Source: Pyrinomonadaceae bacterium
Lineage (GTDB): Bacteria > Acidobacteriota > Blastocatellia > Pyrinomonadales > Pyrinomonadaceae
Assembly (NCBI GenBank): GCA_036277115.1
Contig: DASUNM010000027.1
Location: 372,001-436,000 of the forward strand
Length of the DNA stretch: 64,000 bases
Reading direction: 5' to 3'
Of this stretch, positions 8,400 through 18,178 are shown piece by piece. The notes beneath the pieces are model-generated. The model had not been told where the DNA came from. It worked only from the letters and a program-made list of their open reading frames with translations, and searched no databases. The position numbers and the translations under genes are program-made. Positions within the stretch are counted from its first letter, which is position 1, and each line of letters opens with the position of its first letter.

Positions 8400-11300
8400 G
8401 AACCGAACACCCCAAAGGCGAGACGCACAGAAGATCCACACCTTCGTTCTGTCTCCCGTAACATTGCTCAATGTTGTGATGCTGATAGCGGTTCTCGGCG
8501 TCAATGTGATGGCTCAGAACAACAGTAATACCGATGGCGCCACTCCGATGTCGCTCACACCAGGGTCGCCCGCGGGCTCATATGCGCTCGGCGGCTTCGA
8601 CAATATCAACTTATTCAACGGCAACCTGAATTTTCACTTGCCTCTGCTTTCTGTGAACGGCCGGGGAGACGCGCGAATGCAGATCACCTTGCCGATTGAG
8701 AAACGCTGGCGCGTCGGATCTTTTGTGGCTCCTATTTTTGCGCCCAACGCTGGGGACACTATTTATTGGGCTGAGTCGAATTGGTGGTCCGGCCTGAAGC
8801 CGGGCTACGGCCCCGGAGTTCTTCACGGTCGAGTTAGCTACATGCCCGCTCCGTTTTGTGACTTTTCTAATCAGACCTCAGGAAGCGGAGGCCGCATATT
8901 AACTCGGCTGACCTTCACTACGCCTGACGGCACTGAATACGAGCTTCGCGATCAAGCCACGGGAGGCAAACCAATAGATCACAATTCACCGTGCGTTCAA
9001 TGGGGTGCTTCGCGCGGCCAGATCTTCACCTCGGCCGATGGGACGGCTGCGACTTTTATTTCGGACACGACGATTTACGACAACGCGTGGGCCCAGGGAG
9101 AAGCCTACTCGGTGTTCTATCCGACCGGAATCCTGGTTTTGAGGAATGGCACGCGCTATCGAATCGAAAACGGCCTGGTGAAGTGGATGCGCGATCGCAA
9201 CGGGAACAAATTGACTTTTGCTTATGATAACCATGAAGACCCGCAGTACGTTCCGGCGAATCGCGTCATTAGCATCACGGACTCACTCAATCGCCAAGTG
9301 ACCGTAACCTACGATGTCCAGGAGCAGCCTTACGGGCTCTGCGACCAAATCGGCCTGCACGGCTTCGGCGGAGCACCCAGGACAATTCGTGTCTGTCGCA
9401 CGAACCTGGGCAATGCATTGCGCGCGGACGCGACCCTGCAAACCGACTTGCAATTGTTCCCGCAGTTCAATGGTTCGTGCAGCACCTGCACCTTTAACCC
9501 GCCGGTGACTTCCGCGGTCTGGCTTCCGGATGGCCGCGCTTATCGTTTCTATTACAACAGCTACGGTGAACTGGCACGCGTTCTGTTACCGACCGGTGGC
9601 GCTCACGAATATGACTATGCCGCCGGCCTGACGAACGGCCCCGCCAGCGGCGCCTGGTTGGCCGGTCATGCGGCTTCATCATCTCAGGCAGACTCGCTGT
9701 ATCGTCGCGTGGTTGAGAAACGCATCTATACCGAAGGGAGCGTGCTCGTAAACCGAAGTCGCTTCAGCCGGCCGGAAAGCATGTTTGGATGCTCAGGATC
9801 GAATTGTGTCCAGACGAGCGGATTCGTGGACCTTGATAACTTAGGGCCTTCAGAAAATCTCCTTACGCGCACGCGCCACTATTTTTACGGCGCTGCGGCC
9901 GACTATCAGGACTGGAGTCAGGATGGTTATCCAAAATGGCGGACCGGCAAAGAACACAAAACGGAATCGATCGATAGTGACGGCGTCACGGTTTTGCGGC
10001 GAACCACACAATCCTGGCAGCAGCGCGCCCCGGTAAGCTGGTGGAGCTCCTTCTGCCCGATGTGTGGGTCTAATTCTGACGAAGAGCCCCCCAACGACCC
10101 CCGGATCAGCGAAACTCAGACGGAACTCACAGATACATCTCCCGTCTTAGTCTCGAAGCGGATCATCGGCTACGACGACTCCGTTCCTTTCAACAACCAG
10201 AACAGTGTGAAGGAATACGATTTCGGCAACGGCGAACCGGGGCCGCTCATGCGGGAAACACGTACCACCTTTATTACGTCGCCCACATACACCAGCACCA
10301 GTGTCAGGCTGTTAAGTTTGCCCCAACAGGTCTCAATTTGGGATGGCGAGAACAAGGAGCGCGCGCGCACAGATTTCGAATATGACAACTACGTTTCCGA
10401 CCCCGGGAATTTTCATGCGCCTCTGATGCCGCGCGGCAACATCAGCGGCCAGTGCGACGGCACAACTCAGAATTGCCCGAACGGTCCAAATTTTGGGTCG
10501 CAGGATTACCACACCCGCGGAAATGTTACGAAGCTAACGCGCTATCTGTTACATCCCAGCGGCAACGGCAGCGTAATTGGCGCGGTCGCCAGTCACTCGC
10601 ACTACGACGTGGCCGGAAACGTGGTGAAACTGATCGACCCACGGAGCACGGTCGCAAATCTTATCGCGACCACCATCCACTTTGACGATCGGTTCGGCGC
10701 ACCTGACGGTGATGCGCGAAACAACAGTGGCGCCACGGAACTCAATAACGCCGGGCAGTACAGCTACGCGTTTCCCACTTTGACGACCAATGCGCTCGGA
10801 CACACCGCCTACACTCAATTTGATTTCTATCTGGGACTGCCGGTGGACGGCGAGGACGCCAACGGCATCGTCTCGAGCGGAATCTACAACGATCCGCTCG
10901 ATCGGCCGAAGCAAATGATTCGCGCAGTCAACGGCGGAGTCAACGTAAAAAGCCAGACAACTTTCACCTATGACGACGTAAACCGTCTCCTCACGACGAC
11001 GAGCGATCAAGACAGTTATGGAGACAACATTCTGAAGACGGAAATTTCCTACGATGGTCTGGGCCGCACGACTGAGCAACGACAGTATGAAACCGGCGCG
11101 AACTACATCGCGGTCCAAACTCAGTACGACGCGTTGGGACGCGCCTTTAAGACCTCAAATCCGTTTCGTCCGTGGCAAGGCGAGAGCGCGATCTGGACCA
11201 CAACCGGCTTTGACGCGCTCGGACGCGTGATCACCGTCACCACGCCGGACAATGCGATCGTGGGTACTTCATATTCGGGCAACACCTTTACGGTGAGCGA

Positions 11301-14211
11301 TCAAGCCGGGAAGCAACGGAAGAGCGTTACCGACGGCTTGGGACGACTGGCGCAAGTCGTGGAAGCCCCGAATGATCCAAACTTTCAATACGTGACGATT
11401 TATGCCTACGGCGCGCTGGACGATCTTCGGACCATCACCCAGGGAACGCAGACACCGCGGAGTTTCACTTATGACTCGTTGATGCGGCCCACCTCAACCT
11501 GGAACCCGGAAAGCGGCACCGTCAGTTATCAGTACGACAACAACGGCAACGTAATTCAGAAGACAGACGCGCGCGGAATCGTGACCAGCTTTCTGCCCTA
11601 CGACGCGCTCAACCGCCCGACTACGAAGAACTATTCGGATGGCACTCCAAGCGTGACTTACAGTTACGACTCGACGAGCATCTCAAATGGTAAAGGGCGC
11701 CTGGCTTTGGTGACTTCCAGTGTTTCGACTTACAGCTACAGCGGCTACGACGCGATGGGCCGGCCCCTCGGGGGCACCCAGACGATTGGCTCACGCGATT
11801 ATTCCATGACCAGTACTTATGACCTGGCGGGACACGTTAAGACTTTGGGGTATCCCTCAGGTCGTGGAGTGACATACAACTACGACAATGCCGGGCGGCT
11901 GGCAGATAAGGACTCCCAGAATCTGGCGTTTACCGGCAACCTCGGTGGCACCCCGCGCAATTACGCGACCGGCATCGCCTATGCTAGTAACGGTGGCTGG
12001 ACACGCGAGACCTTTGGTACGGATACGCTGCTCTACAACAAGCGGCATTTCAACGTGCGGCAACAGCTTTACGACATGCGGGTCTCGACGGTCAATGACG
12101 AGTTCAATTGGAACCGCGGGGCGATTGTTAACTATTACTCGCTGTCCAACTATGGCTTTGGCACGAGCGGCCCCGACAACAACGCAAATCTGTACGTGCA
12201 GCAGCATTGGGTCCCGAATGACGATGCGATCAGCAGCCACACCTTCATGCAGCAGAATTATGATTACGATGCAGTAAATCGGCTGAAGTGGGTGGGTGAA
12301 TATCAGAACGGCACCACCCCGACCGGCAGCCAAAACTTCGGGTACGATCCCTATGGCAATCGCACCTTGACGGGCTCGGGCACCGGCATCAATAACCTGC
12401 CGTTCGAAGTTGAAACGGCCACGAACCGCTTGCTGGCGCCCGGTGATTTGAGTTTGCCGGATACTTCGAGACGCATGCAATACGATCCGGCCGGCAATTT
12501 GAAGACCGATACTTACACCGGTCAGGGCGCGCGCACTTACGATGCTGAGAACCGCATGATTACCAGCGCCGGGACCTCGCCCGCAACCTATGCGTACGAT
12601 GCGGCCGGTCATCGAGTGAAGAGGATTGTAGGCACGACTGAGACGTGGCAGGTTTACGGCCTCAGCGGCGAATTGATTGCCGAATACGCGGCGGACACCG
12701 CGGCGGCGACTCCGCAAAAGGAGTATGGCTATCGGAACGGAGAGTTGCTGATCACCGCCACGATCAATGCCGCCGGATGGGGACCCCCTCCCACCTACAC
12801 TGGACCCAATCCACTTTCGACTGGCGATCAAATGACGCTCGAGAATTTGACTGAGTTACGCACGGCGGTGAATCAACTGCGGCAGCATGCAGGATTGCAG
12901 CCGTTCAACTTCACGGTCGATCCGAATCCCCAGCGTAACTTAACCACGATCAAGGCCGATCACATTCGACAACTGCGCACGGCCGTGGAACAGGCGCGTT
13001 TGGCCCTGGGACTTTCGACGGGCGGTTATGCCCACCCGACGCTGACGGAGGGTGTGAGCGCGATTTTTGCGATCGACTTTCAGGAGCTGCGCAATCAGAT
13101 CGCGTCGGCCTGGAACACTGGGACAGGCGGGGTTGAAATTCGCTGGCTGGTCACCGATCAGGTCGGCACGCCGCGAATGATTTTTGATCAGAGCGGAAGC
13201 CTGACGGTGACGGACCAAAATGGCAACTACGTCAGCGGCGTGACTCGGCATGATTACTTGCCTTTTGGCGAAGAATTGTTTGCCGGCTCGGGTGGACGTA
13301 CGACGGGGAAAGGTTACGCCGCCGGCGATAATGTGCGGCAAAAGTTCACGCAGAAAGAACGCGATCCCGAAACCGGCCTCGATTACTTTGGGGCCAGGTA
13401 CTACGCGGGCCAGATGGGACGCTTCACAACTCCCGATCCGTTCATGCCAAGTGCCGAAGTTACCGACCCGCAGACTTGGAATCGCTACTCGTATGTGCTC
13501 AACAATCCTCTTAGATTTGTTGATCCTCTGGGTCTGTCTTACGAAGACTTGAGCGAAGAACAGCGCAGGGTGTTCAGCACCTACGCTGCGAAGCACAACG
13601 ACGGCGGAAAGCTCACTGATGCGCAGGTTTATGCAACCCTGGACGAATCACAAATGACGACGTTCGAGTCCATTACCCAGGCGCTTGAAAAAACAACGCT
13701 AACGAACGATAAGACTGGGAAGAGCATGGGAAACGCCTTGAGTTTAGTGGCCAGCGTGGATGAGATCGTCGGCGAAAACGTTGGCGGGAAGAACCACCAT
13801 AGACTCTATGTCAACCTGACAAGCACCGCCGTCGGCACCCTGGAGAAAGCTAAGGAATTTGGTGGAGGGCTTTTCAATGGTTTGGCCGCGGATCACAAGA
13901 GATATGGAAAGGATGGCACAGTGATCACCGAGTTTTCAGACAATGTGCGTCAAGGCGGAGGGAAACCAAGCATCCAAATATCGTACGCGAAGGATCGAGT
14001 CCAGGCGGACATTGACATAGATTATCGCGGGCTCGGTTCAGGCCACACGAACCATTACAACTCTGACGTGCGCCAGGTCGGGCCGGAGAAAAAGGGCGGT
14101 GCGCCCATCAACAACTACCAACTCCACGTCGATCGATGGCCCGGCTTGCGCCAGTGGTGGGAGCAAAAGACTCGGTCCAACGACTACTATAAAGGAAAGA
14201 GTAAGACTTAA
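8398..14211 (+). CDS. Secreted RHS/YD-repeat protein with variable C-terminal domain
   Basis: This 1,937-residue protein has a signal peptide ending near VMAQ, many YD-type repeats (such as YDALGRAFKTS, YDNNGNVIQKTDARG and YDAENRMI) and the conserved RHS core end: DYLPFGEELF, FTQKERDPETGLDYFGARYY, then GRFTTPDPF and NRYSYVLNNPLRFVDPLGL. The last roughly 225 residues after PLGL are unrelated to the core and hold ADIDIDYRGLGSGHTNHYNSDV and a Trp-rich end, the position of a toxin/effector tip in RHS proteins. A helical insertion at about 1459-1575 (LRTAVNQLRQHAGL, IRQLRTAVEQARLALGL) interrupts the repeats. It probably forms the closed beta-cocoon that encapsulates the C-terminal domain. The tip activity is unassigned. 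Confidence 0.9.
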   Translation: MNRTPQRRDAQKIHTFVLSPVTLLNVVMLIAVLGVNVMAQNNSNTDGATPMSLTPGSPAGSYALGGFDNINLFNGNLNFHLPLLSVNGRGDARMQITLPIEKRWRVGSFVAPIFAPNAGDTIYWAESNWWSGLKPGYGPGVLHGRVSYMPAPFCDFSNQTSGSGGRILTRLTFTTPDGTEYELRDQATGGKPIDHNSPCVQWGASRGQIFTSADGTAATFISDTTIYDNAWAQGEAYSVFYPTGILVLRNGTRYRIENGLVKWMRDRNGNKLTFAYDNHEDPQYVPANRVISITDSLNRQVTVTYDVQEQPYGLCDQIGLHGFGGAPRTIRVCRTNLGNALRADATLQTDLQLFPQFNGSCSTCTFNPPVTSAVWLPDGRAYRFYYNSYGELARVLLPTGGAHEYDYAAGLTNGPASGAWLAGHAASSSQADSLYRRVVEKRIYTEGSVLVNRSRFSRPESMFGCSGSNCVQTSGFVDLDNLGPSENLLTRTRHYFYGAAADYQDWSQDGYPKWRTGKEHKTESIDSDGVTVLRRTTQSWQQRAPVSWWSSFCPMCGSNSDEEPPNDPRISETQTELTDTSPVLVSKRIIGYDDSVPFNNQNSVKEYDFGNGEPGPLMRETRTTFITSPTYTSTSVRLLSLPQQVSIWDGENKERARTDFEYDNYVSDPGNFHAPLMPRGNISGQCDGTTQNCPNGPNFGSQDYHTRGNVTKLTRYLLHPSGNGSVIGAVASHSHYDVAGNVVKLIDPRSTVANLIATTIHFDDRFGAPDGDARNNSGATELNNAGQYSYAFPTLTTNALGHTAYTQFDFYLGLPVDGEDANGIVSSGIYNDPLDRPKQMIRAVNGGVNVKSQTTFTYDDVNRLLTTTSDQDSYGDNILKTEISYDGLGRTTEQRQYETGANYIAVQTQYDALGRAFKTSNPFRPWQGESAIWTTTGFDALGRVITVTTPDNAIVGTSYSGNTFTVSDQAGKQRKSVTDGLGRLAQVVEAPNDPNFQYVTIYAYGALDDLRTITQGTQTPRSFTYDSLMRPTSTWNPESGTVSYQYDNNGNVIQKTDARGIVTSFLPYDALNRPTTKNYSDGTPSVTYSYDSTSISNGKGRLALVTSSVSTYSYSGYDAMGRPLGGTQTIGSRDYSMTSTYDLAGHVKTLGYPSGRGVTYNYDNAGRLADKDSQNLAFTGNLGGTPRNYATGIAYASNGGWTRETFGTDTLLYNKRHFNVRQQLYDMRVSTVNDEFNWNRGAIVNYYSLSNYGFGTSGPDNNANLYVQQHWVPNDDAISSHTFMQQNYDYDAVNRLKWVGEYQNGTTPTGSQNFGYDPYGNRTLTGSGTGINNLPFEVETATNRLLAPGDLSLPDTSRRMQYDPAGNLKTDTYTGQGARTYDAENRMITSAGTSPATYAYDAAGHRVKRIVGTTETWQVYGLSGELIAEYAADTAAATPQKEYGYRNGELLITATINAAGWGPPPTYTGPNPLSTGDQMTLENLTELRTAVNQLRQHAGLQPFNFTVDPNPQRNLTTIKADHIRQLRTAVEQARLALGLSTGGYAHPTLTEGVSAIFAIDFQELRNQIASAWNTGTGGVEIRWLVTDQVGTPRMIFDQSGSLTVTDQNGNYVSGVTRHDYLPFGEELFAGSGGRTTGKGYAAGDNVRQKFTQKERDPETGLDYFGARYYAGQMGRFTTPDPFMPSAEVTDPQTWNRYSYVLNNPLRFVDPLGLSYEDLSEEQRRVFSTYAAKHNDGGKLTDAQVYATLDESQMTTFESITQALEKTTLTNDKTGKSMGNALSLVASVDEIVGENVGGKNHHRLYVNLTSTAVGTLEKAKEFGGGLFNGLAADHKRYGKDGTVITEFSDNVRQGGGKPSIQISYAKDRVQADIDIDYRGLGSGHTNHYNSDVRQVGPEKKGGAPINNYQLHVDRWPGLRQWWEQKTRSNDYYKGKSKT

Positions 14212-14218
14212 GAGCGAT

Positions 14219-15007
14219 ATGAAACTAATCTTACGAACTCTACTGGTTTCTTCACTAGTATTGGCTTCGGCCGCTGTGGCTACCAGCGATCGCTCAGTCG
14301 CTCATAATGCCGCTTTGAAGCGGAGCTCTATCAAAGAGCCCGCCGCGGTCAAAGGGCGCAACCTCGACGAGGACACCAAAGTGAAGGATACGCTTGAGTC
14401 GCTTATTGATCTCATCTTTAAAGAGCGAAAAGTGAGAGACGCCTTCGCGCGATACTTTCTCTTTTCTAATTTGTCTTCTGAGCAAAAGCGTATGATCGAT
14501 CCGACTAGCTTGCATTATTCGGACGAAGTTGCAGCGTTGGATGCTGGAACTGTGGCGCGCATTTTTTCTACGGGATGGGACTACGAATATCAGAGCGTGG
14601 TGCTTGCTTTAGGGATGAAACCACTTTCTGACTTTGAGGAGGCCGTCGAGCAAGCCGGCAGCGAAGTTGATAATGAGCGTAAGCGAATCTTACGTAAACG
14701 AGGTCTTAGTGAGGAGGACTTCTATACTCTTCTTGATCGAAAAGCTGTCAAGGACCGCAAGCTACTAGAGAACGAGTTGACCACTCTTGAGCTTATCAAT
14801 GCCGATATCGATCGCTTCATCGCGCAACGAACGAATCATGCTGTCCTTAGCCAGAACCTTTTGGAGATGAAAACAAGCCTCAGCATTAACAAGGTTAACC
14901 GGGCTGGATGCGTCGTGTATGCAGTCAAAATCAAACCAATATTCACAGTAGTCTTTATCCAGGAGCATCATGGGGCGAAGATGATTAGCTTTGGCGACAC
15001 TCATTGA
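14219..15007 (+). CDS. Exported helical protein of unknown function, candidate RHS partner
   Basis: The start at 14219 is chosen because it lies 8 nt after the RHS stop and opens a signal peptide (MKLILRTLLVSSLVLASAAVA); the frame itself is open from 14099. The 262-residue product is mainly charged and helical (DTLESLIDLIFKERKVRDAF, KRILRKRGLSEEDFYTLL), with a short beta-rich C-terminus (VVYAVKIKPIFTVVFI). No family was recognised. Codon use looks more AT-rich than the neighbours. By position it could be an immunity or chaperone protein for the RHS tip, but this is inference from synteny. Confidence 0.65.
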   Translation: MKLILRTLLVSSLVLASAAVATSDRSVAHNAALKRSSIKEPAAVKGRNLDEDTKVKDTLESLIDLIFKERKVRDAFARYFLFSNLSSEQKRMIDPTSLHYSDEVAALDAGTVARIFSTGWDYEYQSVVLALGMKPLSDFEEAVEQAGSEVDNERKRILRKRGLSEEDFYTLLDRKAVKDRKLLENELTTLELINADIDRFIAQRTNHAVLSQNLLEMKTSLSINKVNRAGCVVYAVKIKPIFTVVFIQEHHGAKMISFGDTH

Positions 15008-15240
15008 GGTTTCGCCGGGAGAACCCCCACTAGGCTTCGTTAATCTCACTTCCTGCAATTGTTACTGGCCCGGCAAGGAAACAAGTTCAAAATACAGTCC
15101 GTGGGTCCTCATGACCGGAGTTGGTGATTTCTTAGCGCGTCAGGCAATCCAGGTAAACCGCTCCGCGTGGCCGCGCATCCGAATACGAGACTTTTCTCTC
15201 CTCTTGTTAGTTTCCGCCGAAATCTGAAAGAATCACGTCC

Positions 15241-16455
15241 ATGTATCGAACCCTCTTGCTTGTAATCGCTGCGATGATCGCCCTGGCTGCCGCCGGTTTA
15301 ACGGCCGCGCAATCGAGTCGGCCGCGGCGGGTGAAGCCACCCGAAACCCTTCTCGGACCTGAGCCGACGCCCGCTCCGGCAACGAACAAGAACGCGCCGC
15401 TGCTCGACGTGAAACCCACGAAGCCCGTCGGCGCCCCTCCGGTTTCGAGCGACACCACCCACGCGTTTCAGTTGTTTCAGCAGAAACAGTACGCAGCTGC
15501 CGCTAAAGAGGCGAAAGAGATTGCCGCCGCCGATCCCACAAATGCTGAGGCGTGGAAGCTCGCCGGCTTTTCAGAATTCTATTTGAAGCAATACGCCGAA
15601 GCCGCCAACGATTTGCAGAAGGCTCTGGATCTTCAGCGCGCAGCGAAAGAGGAAGATCCGAACACCGTCGATGCCCTCGCCGAAAGTTACGTGCTCGCCG
15701 AGCGTTTTGAACAATCACTACCGTTACTGAATTCGATCATCAGTCGACCGGGCAAGACTCCCGATCCGTTGTTTCTCTATTATCGCGGTCTCGCGGAATT
15801 CAAGACCGGGAAGACGGCTGACGCTGAAAAGTCTTTCAATGCAGCCGTTAAGGCCAACCCGCGCAACACTGCCTCGCTTTTTTATCTCGGCCGGATGGCT
15901 TATGAACGGAAAGATTTCGATGCAGCGATCGCCTGGCTCAACCGCGCCACGACGAGCGACGCTCGATTGGCCGACGCGTGGGCGCTCTTGACGTACTCAT
16001 ACTTGAATCGCGGCGCCGCGGCTTCAGGCCCGACAGCCGAAAGCGACTTCCTTTCAGCCATTCGTGCCGGAGAAACACTCGCGCGACTGCGGCCTGATGA
16101 GAACTCAGCTGCTTTGCTGGCCCAGGCTTTGATTCGCGCCCAGCAATACCCGCGCGCCGCTACGGTGCTTGAACCGTACGCCACGAAGCCGGACACCAAA
16201 GGCACTACTTTGTATCTGCTCGGCGTGTCACATACGCAGACGAAGAATTATCCGAAGGCGATACTCGCGCTCGAGCGAGCTGCTGAAAAAACGCCGGACG
16301 ACGTGAATATCTATCGCATGCTCGGTTACGACTACGAAGTTTCCAAGCAATACGGGAAAGCGCTGGTCGCGTACGAGCGCGGGCTCAAACTGGTGCCGAA
16401 TGATCCCGATTTGAAGGAATCTGCGGAGCGCGTCCGTCCCTTTGCAAAAACCTGA
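15241..16455 (+). CDS. Exported TPR-repeat protein
   Basis: This 404-residue protein has a signal peptide (MYRTLLLVIAAMIALAAAGL, cleavage near TAAQ), a Pro/Lys-rich linker and then about seven tetratricopeptide units: FQLFQQKQYAAAAKEAKEI, AWKLAGFSEFYLKQYAEAA, LFYLGRMAYERKDFDAAIAW and others, ending with LVAYERGLKLVPNDPDLKE. It is a periplasmic or outer-membrane scaffolding protein. The neighbouring small exported genes on the same strand suggest one transcription unit. No catalytic domain is seen. Confidence 0.85.
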   Translation: MYRTLLLVIAAMIALAAAGLTAAQSSRPRRVKPPETLLGPEPTPAPATNKNAPLLDVKPTKPVGAPPVSSDTTHAFQLFQQKQYAAAAKEAKEIAAADPTNAEAWKLAGFSEFYLKQYAEAANDLQKALDLQRAAKEEDPNTVDALAESYVLAERFEQSLPLLNSIISRPGKTPDPLFLYYRGLAEFKTGKTADAEKSFNAAVKANPRNTASLFYLGRMAYERKDFDAAIAWLNRATTSDARLADAWALLTYSYLNRGAAASGPTAESDFLSAIRAGETLARLRPDENSAALLAQALIRAQQYPRAATVLEPYATKPDTKGTTLYLLGVSHTQTKNYPKAILALERAAEKTPDDVNIYRMLGYDYEVSKQYGKALVAYERGLKLVPNDPDLKESAERVRPFAKT

Positions 16456-16476
16456 GGCTGCATTAGCATCTGTCGC

Positions 16477-16971
16477 ATGAAAACAAATCGCGCGTGGCGG
16501 AGTCTGGCGCTCCGATTTTCAATCACCCTCATTGCGCTCGGGTTCTGTGCCAGCGCGGTTAGAGCCGCGTCGTGGCACGGGCTCGAACCATTAAAGTCGC
16601 GCCGCGCCGACGTTCTCCAGGCTTTAGGAAAGCCCCTCAGCGACCCGTTCGGCGGTCCCTTGACGTTCCAGATCCTCGGCGGTACGGCTTCCGTGAGCTT
16701 TGTGGATGCGAATTTTGTCCGCACCAAGAAGCTGCAACCCGCACTTGAAGGAACGGTTCTGCAAATCATCCTGCAGCACGAACGTTCCGCTGATACTCCG
16801 GACTCGATGGGTTTGCTCAAGAATCGTGACTTTACACGCGAAGAGGCCAAGGATGCGCTGATTTTCCGCAACCTGAAGGAAGGGATTGTCTACACATTCC
16901 TGAACGGAAAACTCAAGACCACGCGTTACACCTTCTCGGAAAATCAGATTGGCCGCGCGCGCGGAAGGTAA
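16477..16971 (+). CDS. Small exported protein, SmpA/OmlA-like feature
   Basis: This 164-residue protein has an Arg-rich N-terminus and hydrophobic signal segment (ITLIALGFCASAVRA), followed by WHGLEPLKSRRADVLQALGK. That stretch resembles the G..vlalLG.P motif of BamE/OmlA-like proteins. The rest has GGTASVSFVDANFV and YTFLNGKLKTTRYTF, compatible with a small beta-sheet domain. It lies 21 bp after the TPR gene. A lipoprotein cysteine is not properly placed. The function is unknown. Confidence 0.65.
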   Translation: MKTNRAWRSLALRFSITLIALGFCASAVRAASWHGLEPLKSRRADVLQALGKPLSDPFGGPLTFQILGGTASVSFVDANFVRTKKLQPALEGTVLQIILQHERSADTPDSMGLLKNRDFTREEAKDALIFRNLKEGIVYTFLNGKLKTTRYTFSENQIGRARGR

Positions 16972-17061
16972 AGTCCCTGGCGGACCGGTGGCAACTTCAG
17001 ACTCGTGTAACGCGTCTTTAAAACCAGACGTCCAGACAACTCGACGGGAGATTCTTCACAC

Positions 17062-17607
17062 ATGCTTAAAAAGCACGCTTTTGCTGCCGTTTTCGCGCTT
17101 TTCTTCATAGTCAGCGCTCTGCCGGTTGCGGCACAACGACCGCTGGCACCTGACGATGATCCCCAAAAGGCCGCTACCCCGCCACCGGCCCCACCAACCG
17201 TCAGGGCCAAGTATGAAGGTGGAGTCTTTGGTTACACCAAGAAGAAGACCGGCACCCTCACAATCGACAGCGCTAATAATCGGCTGGTGTTTAGCGATGG
17301 CAAGGGCAAGGAAATGTTTCACATTCCTTTTGGCTCAATCACCGGGGCGTACGGTGATTCACATTACAAGCAACCCGCCGCAGCCACTGTCGCGAGCCAC
17401 ATACCTTTTTACGGCTTACCGGCCAGCTTCATTAAAACCAAGGTGCGTTACCTGACGATCCAATACGATGATCCCGATAGCAAGGCTGCGGGTGTCACGA
17501 GCTTTCGGTTGGATAACAAAGAACTCATCGATTCAGTTCTCTACACCGTCGCGACCAAAGCTGGTTTGAAGAAGCGCGGCGACATCTACGTGCGCAAGAA
17601 AGAGTAA
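17062..17607 (+). CDS. Exported protein of unknown function with GRAM/PH-like beta domain
   Basis: This 181-residue protein has a signal peptide ending near PVAAQ and a short Pro-rich linker (AATPPPAPPT). One beta-rich domain follows: GTLTIDSANNRLVFSDGKGK, EMFHIPFGSITGAYGDS, VRYLTIQYDD, ending in a Lys-rich tail. The strand pattern resembles the bacterial PH/GRAM-like fold, which is a fold guess only. It is the last gene before the khpB-mnmE cluster. Confidence 0.65.
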   Translation: MLKKHAFAAVFALFFIVSALPVAAQRPLAPDDDPQKAATPPPAPPTVRAKYEGGVFGYTKKKTGTLTIDSANNRLVFSDGKGKEMFHIPFGSITGAYGDSHYKQPAAATVASHIPFYGLPASFIKTKVRYLTIQYDDPDSKAAGVTSFRLDNKELIDSVLYTVATKAGLKKRGDIYVRKKE

Positions 17608-17689
17608 CCTTCTCTTTCTTCACCGTCCGACTACTAACCGCCACGGTAGAGACTTCGTCTCCGGTTGCGGTACAATCACGCCTTACCAA

Positions 17690-18157
17690 ATGCAGGAAAT
17701 CTGTACCAAGACCGAAGAGTTAGCTAACGGGATTCTTCAAGGAGCCGGCTTTGACCTGCGCGCTTCCGCCGCAGAATCCGAACAAGGTTGCCTCCTCTCA
17801 ATCGACGGGCCCGACAACGGTCTATTGTTGAATCAAGGCGGCGAACTGCTGGATGCGTTACAACAGATTCTGAATCAGGCTTATGGGCGCGACTTGCCGA
17901 AAGGCCAACGAATCATTTGCGATGCTGACAATTTCCGGGCGGCACGCGAGGCCGAGTTACGCGCCATGGCACAACACGCGGCGCGGCAGGTGCGCTCCTC
18001 ATCGTCGTCATTCGTGTTCGGCCCCATGGATTCGAACGAACGTCGCGTGATTCATCTCACCTTAGCCGAAGAGTCTGACCTCTACACGGAATCCATCGGC
18101 GAAGGTAACGCTCGCCGCCTGCGCGTCAGTCTCAAGGCTTCCGCGAGTTCGTCTTAG
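17690..18157 (+). CDS. khpB: KhpB/Jag-like RNA-binding protein (KH-R3H)
   Basis: This 155-residue protein has a KH-like segment with GGELLDALQQILNQAY in place of the GkrG loop (about 48-70), and an R3H domain with R..EL..MA.HAA followed by FVFGPMDSNERRVIHLTLAEE (about 108-128) and TESIGEG. The PM.s.eRRiiH motif is diagnostic of Jag/KhpB, an RNA-binding regulator that in other bacteria partners KhpA. The Jag_N domain is absent, so this is a short form. It sits directly before mnmE, the usual chromosomal place of jag, although rpmH, rnpA and yidC are not present upstream. A TACAAT at 17671 is a possible -10 element. Confidence 0.85.
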   Translation: MQEICTKTEELANGILQGAGFDLRASAAESEQGCLLSIDGPDNGLLLNQGGELLDALQQILNQAYGRDLPKGQRIICDADNFRAAREAELRAMAQHAARQVRSSSSSFVFGPMDSNERRVIHLTLAEESDLYTESIGEGNARRLRVSLKASASSS

Positions 18158-18178
18158 GTTTTCCCTCCGCTATATCCC

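Noticed and set aside
11857-12831. 324-codon minus-strand open frame
   Set aside because: It is antisense to the RHS YD repeats, with low-complexity Val/Arg/Ile content and no domain; the repetitive GC-rich sense codons keep this frame open.
14991-15227. 78-codon frame between the RHS partner and the TPR gene
   Set aside because: It has no ribosome-binding site and no recognisable sequence, and it overlaps the preceding gene end.
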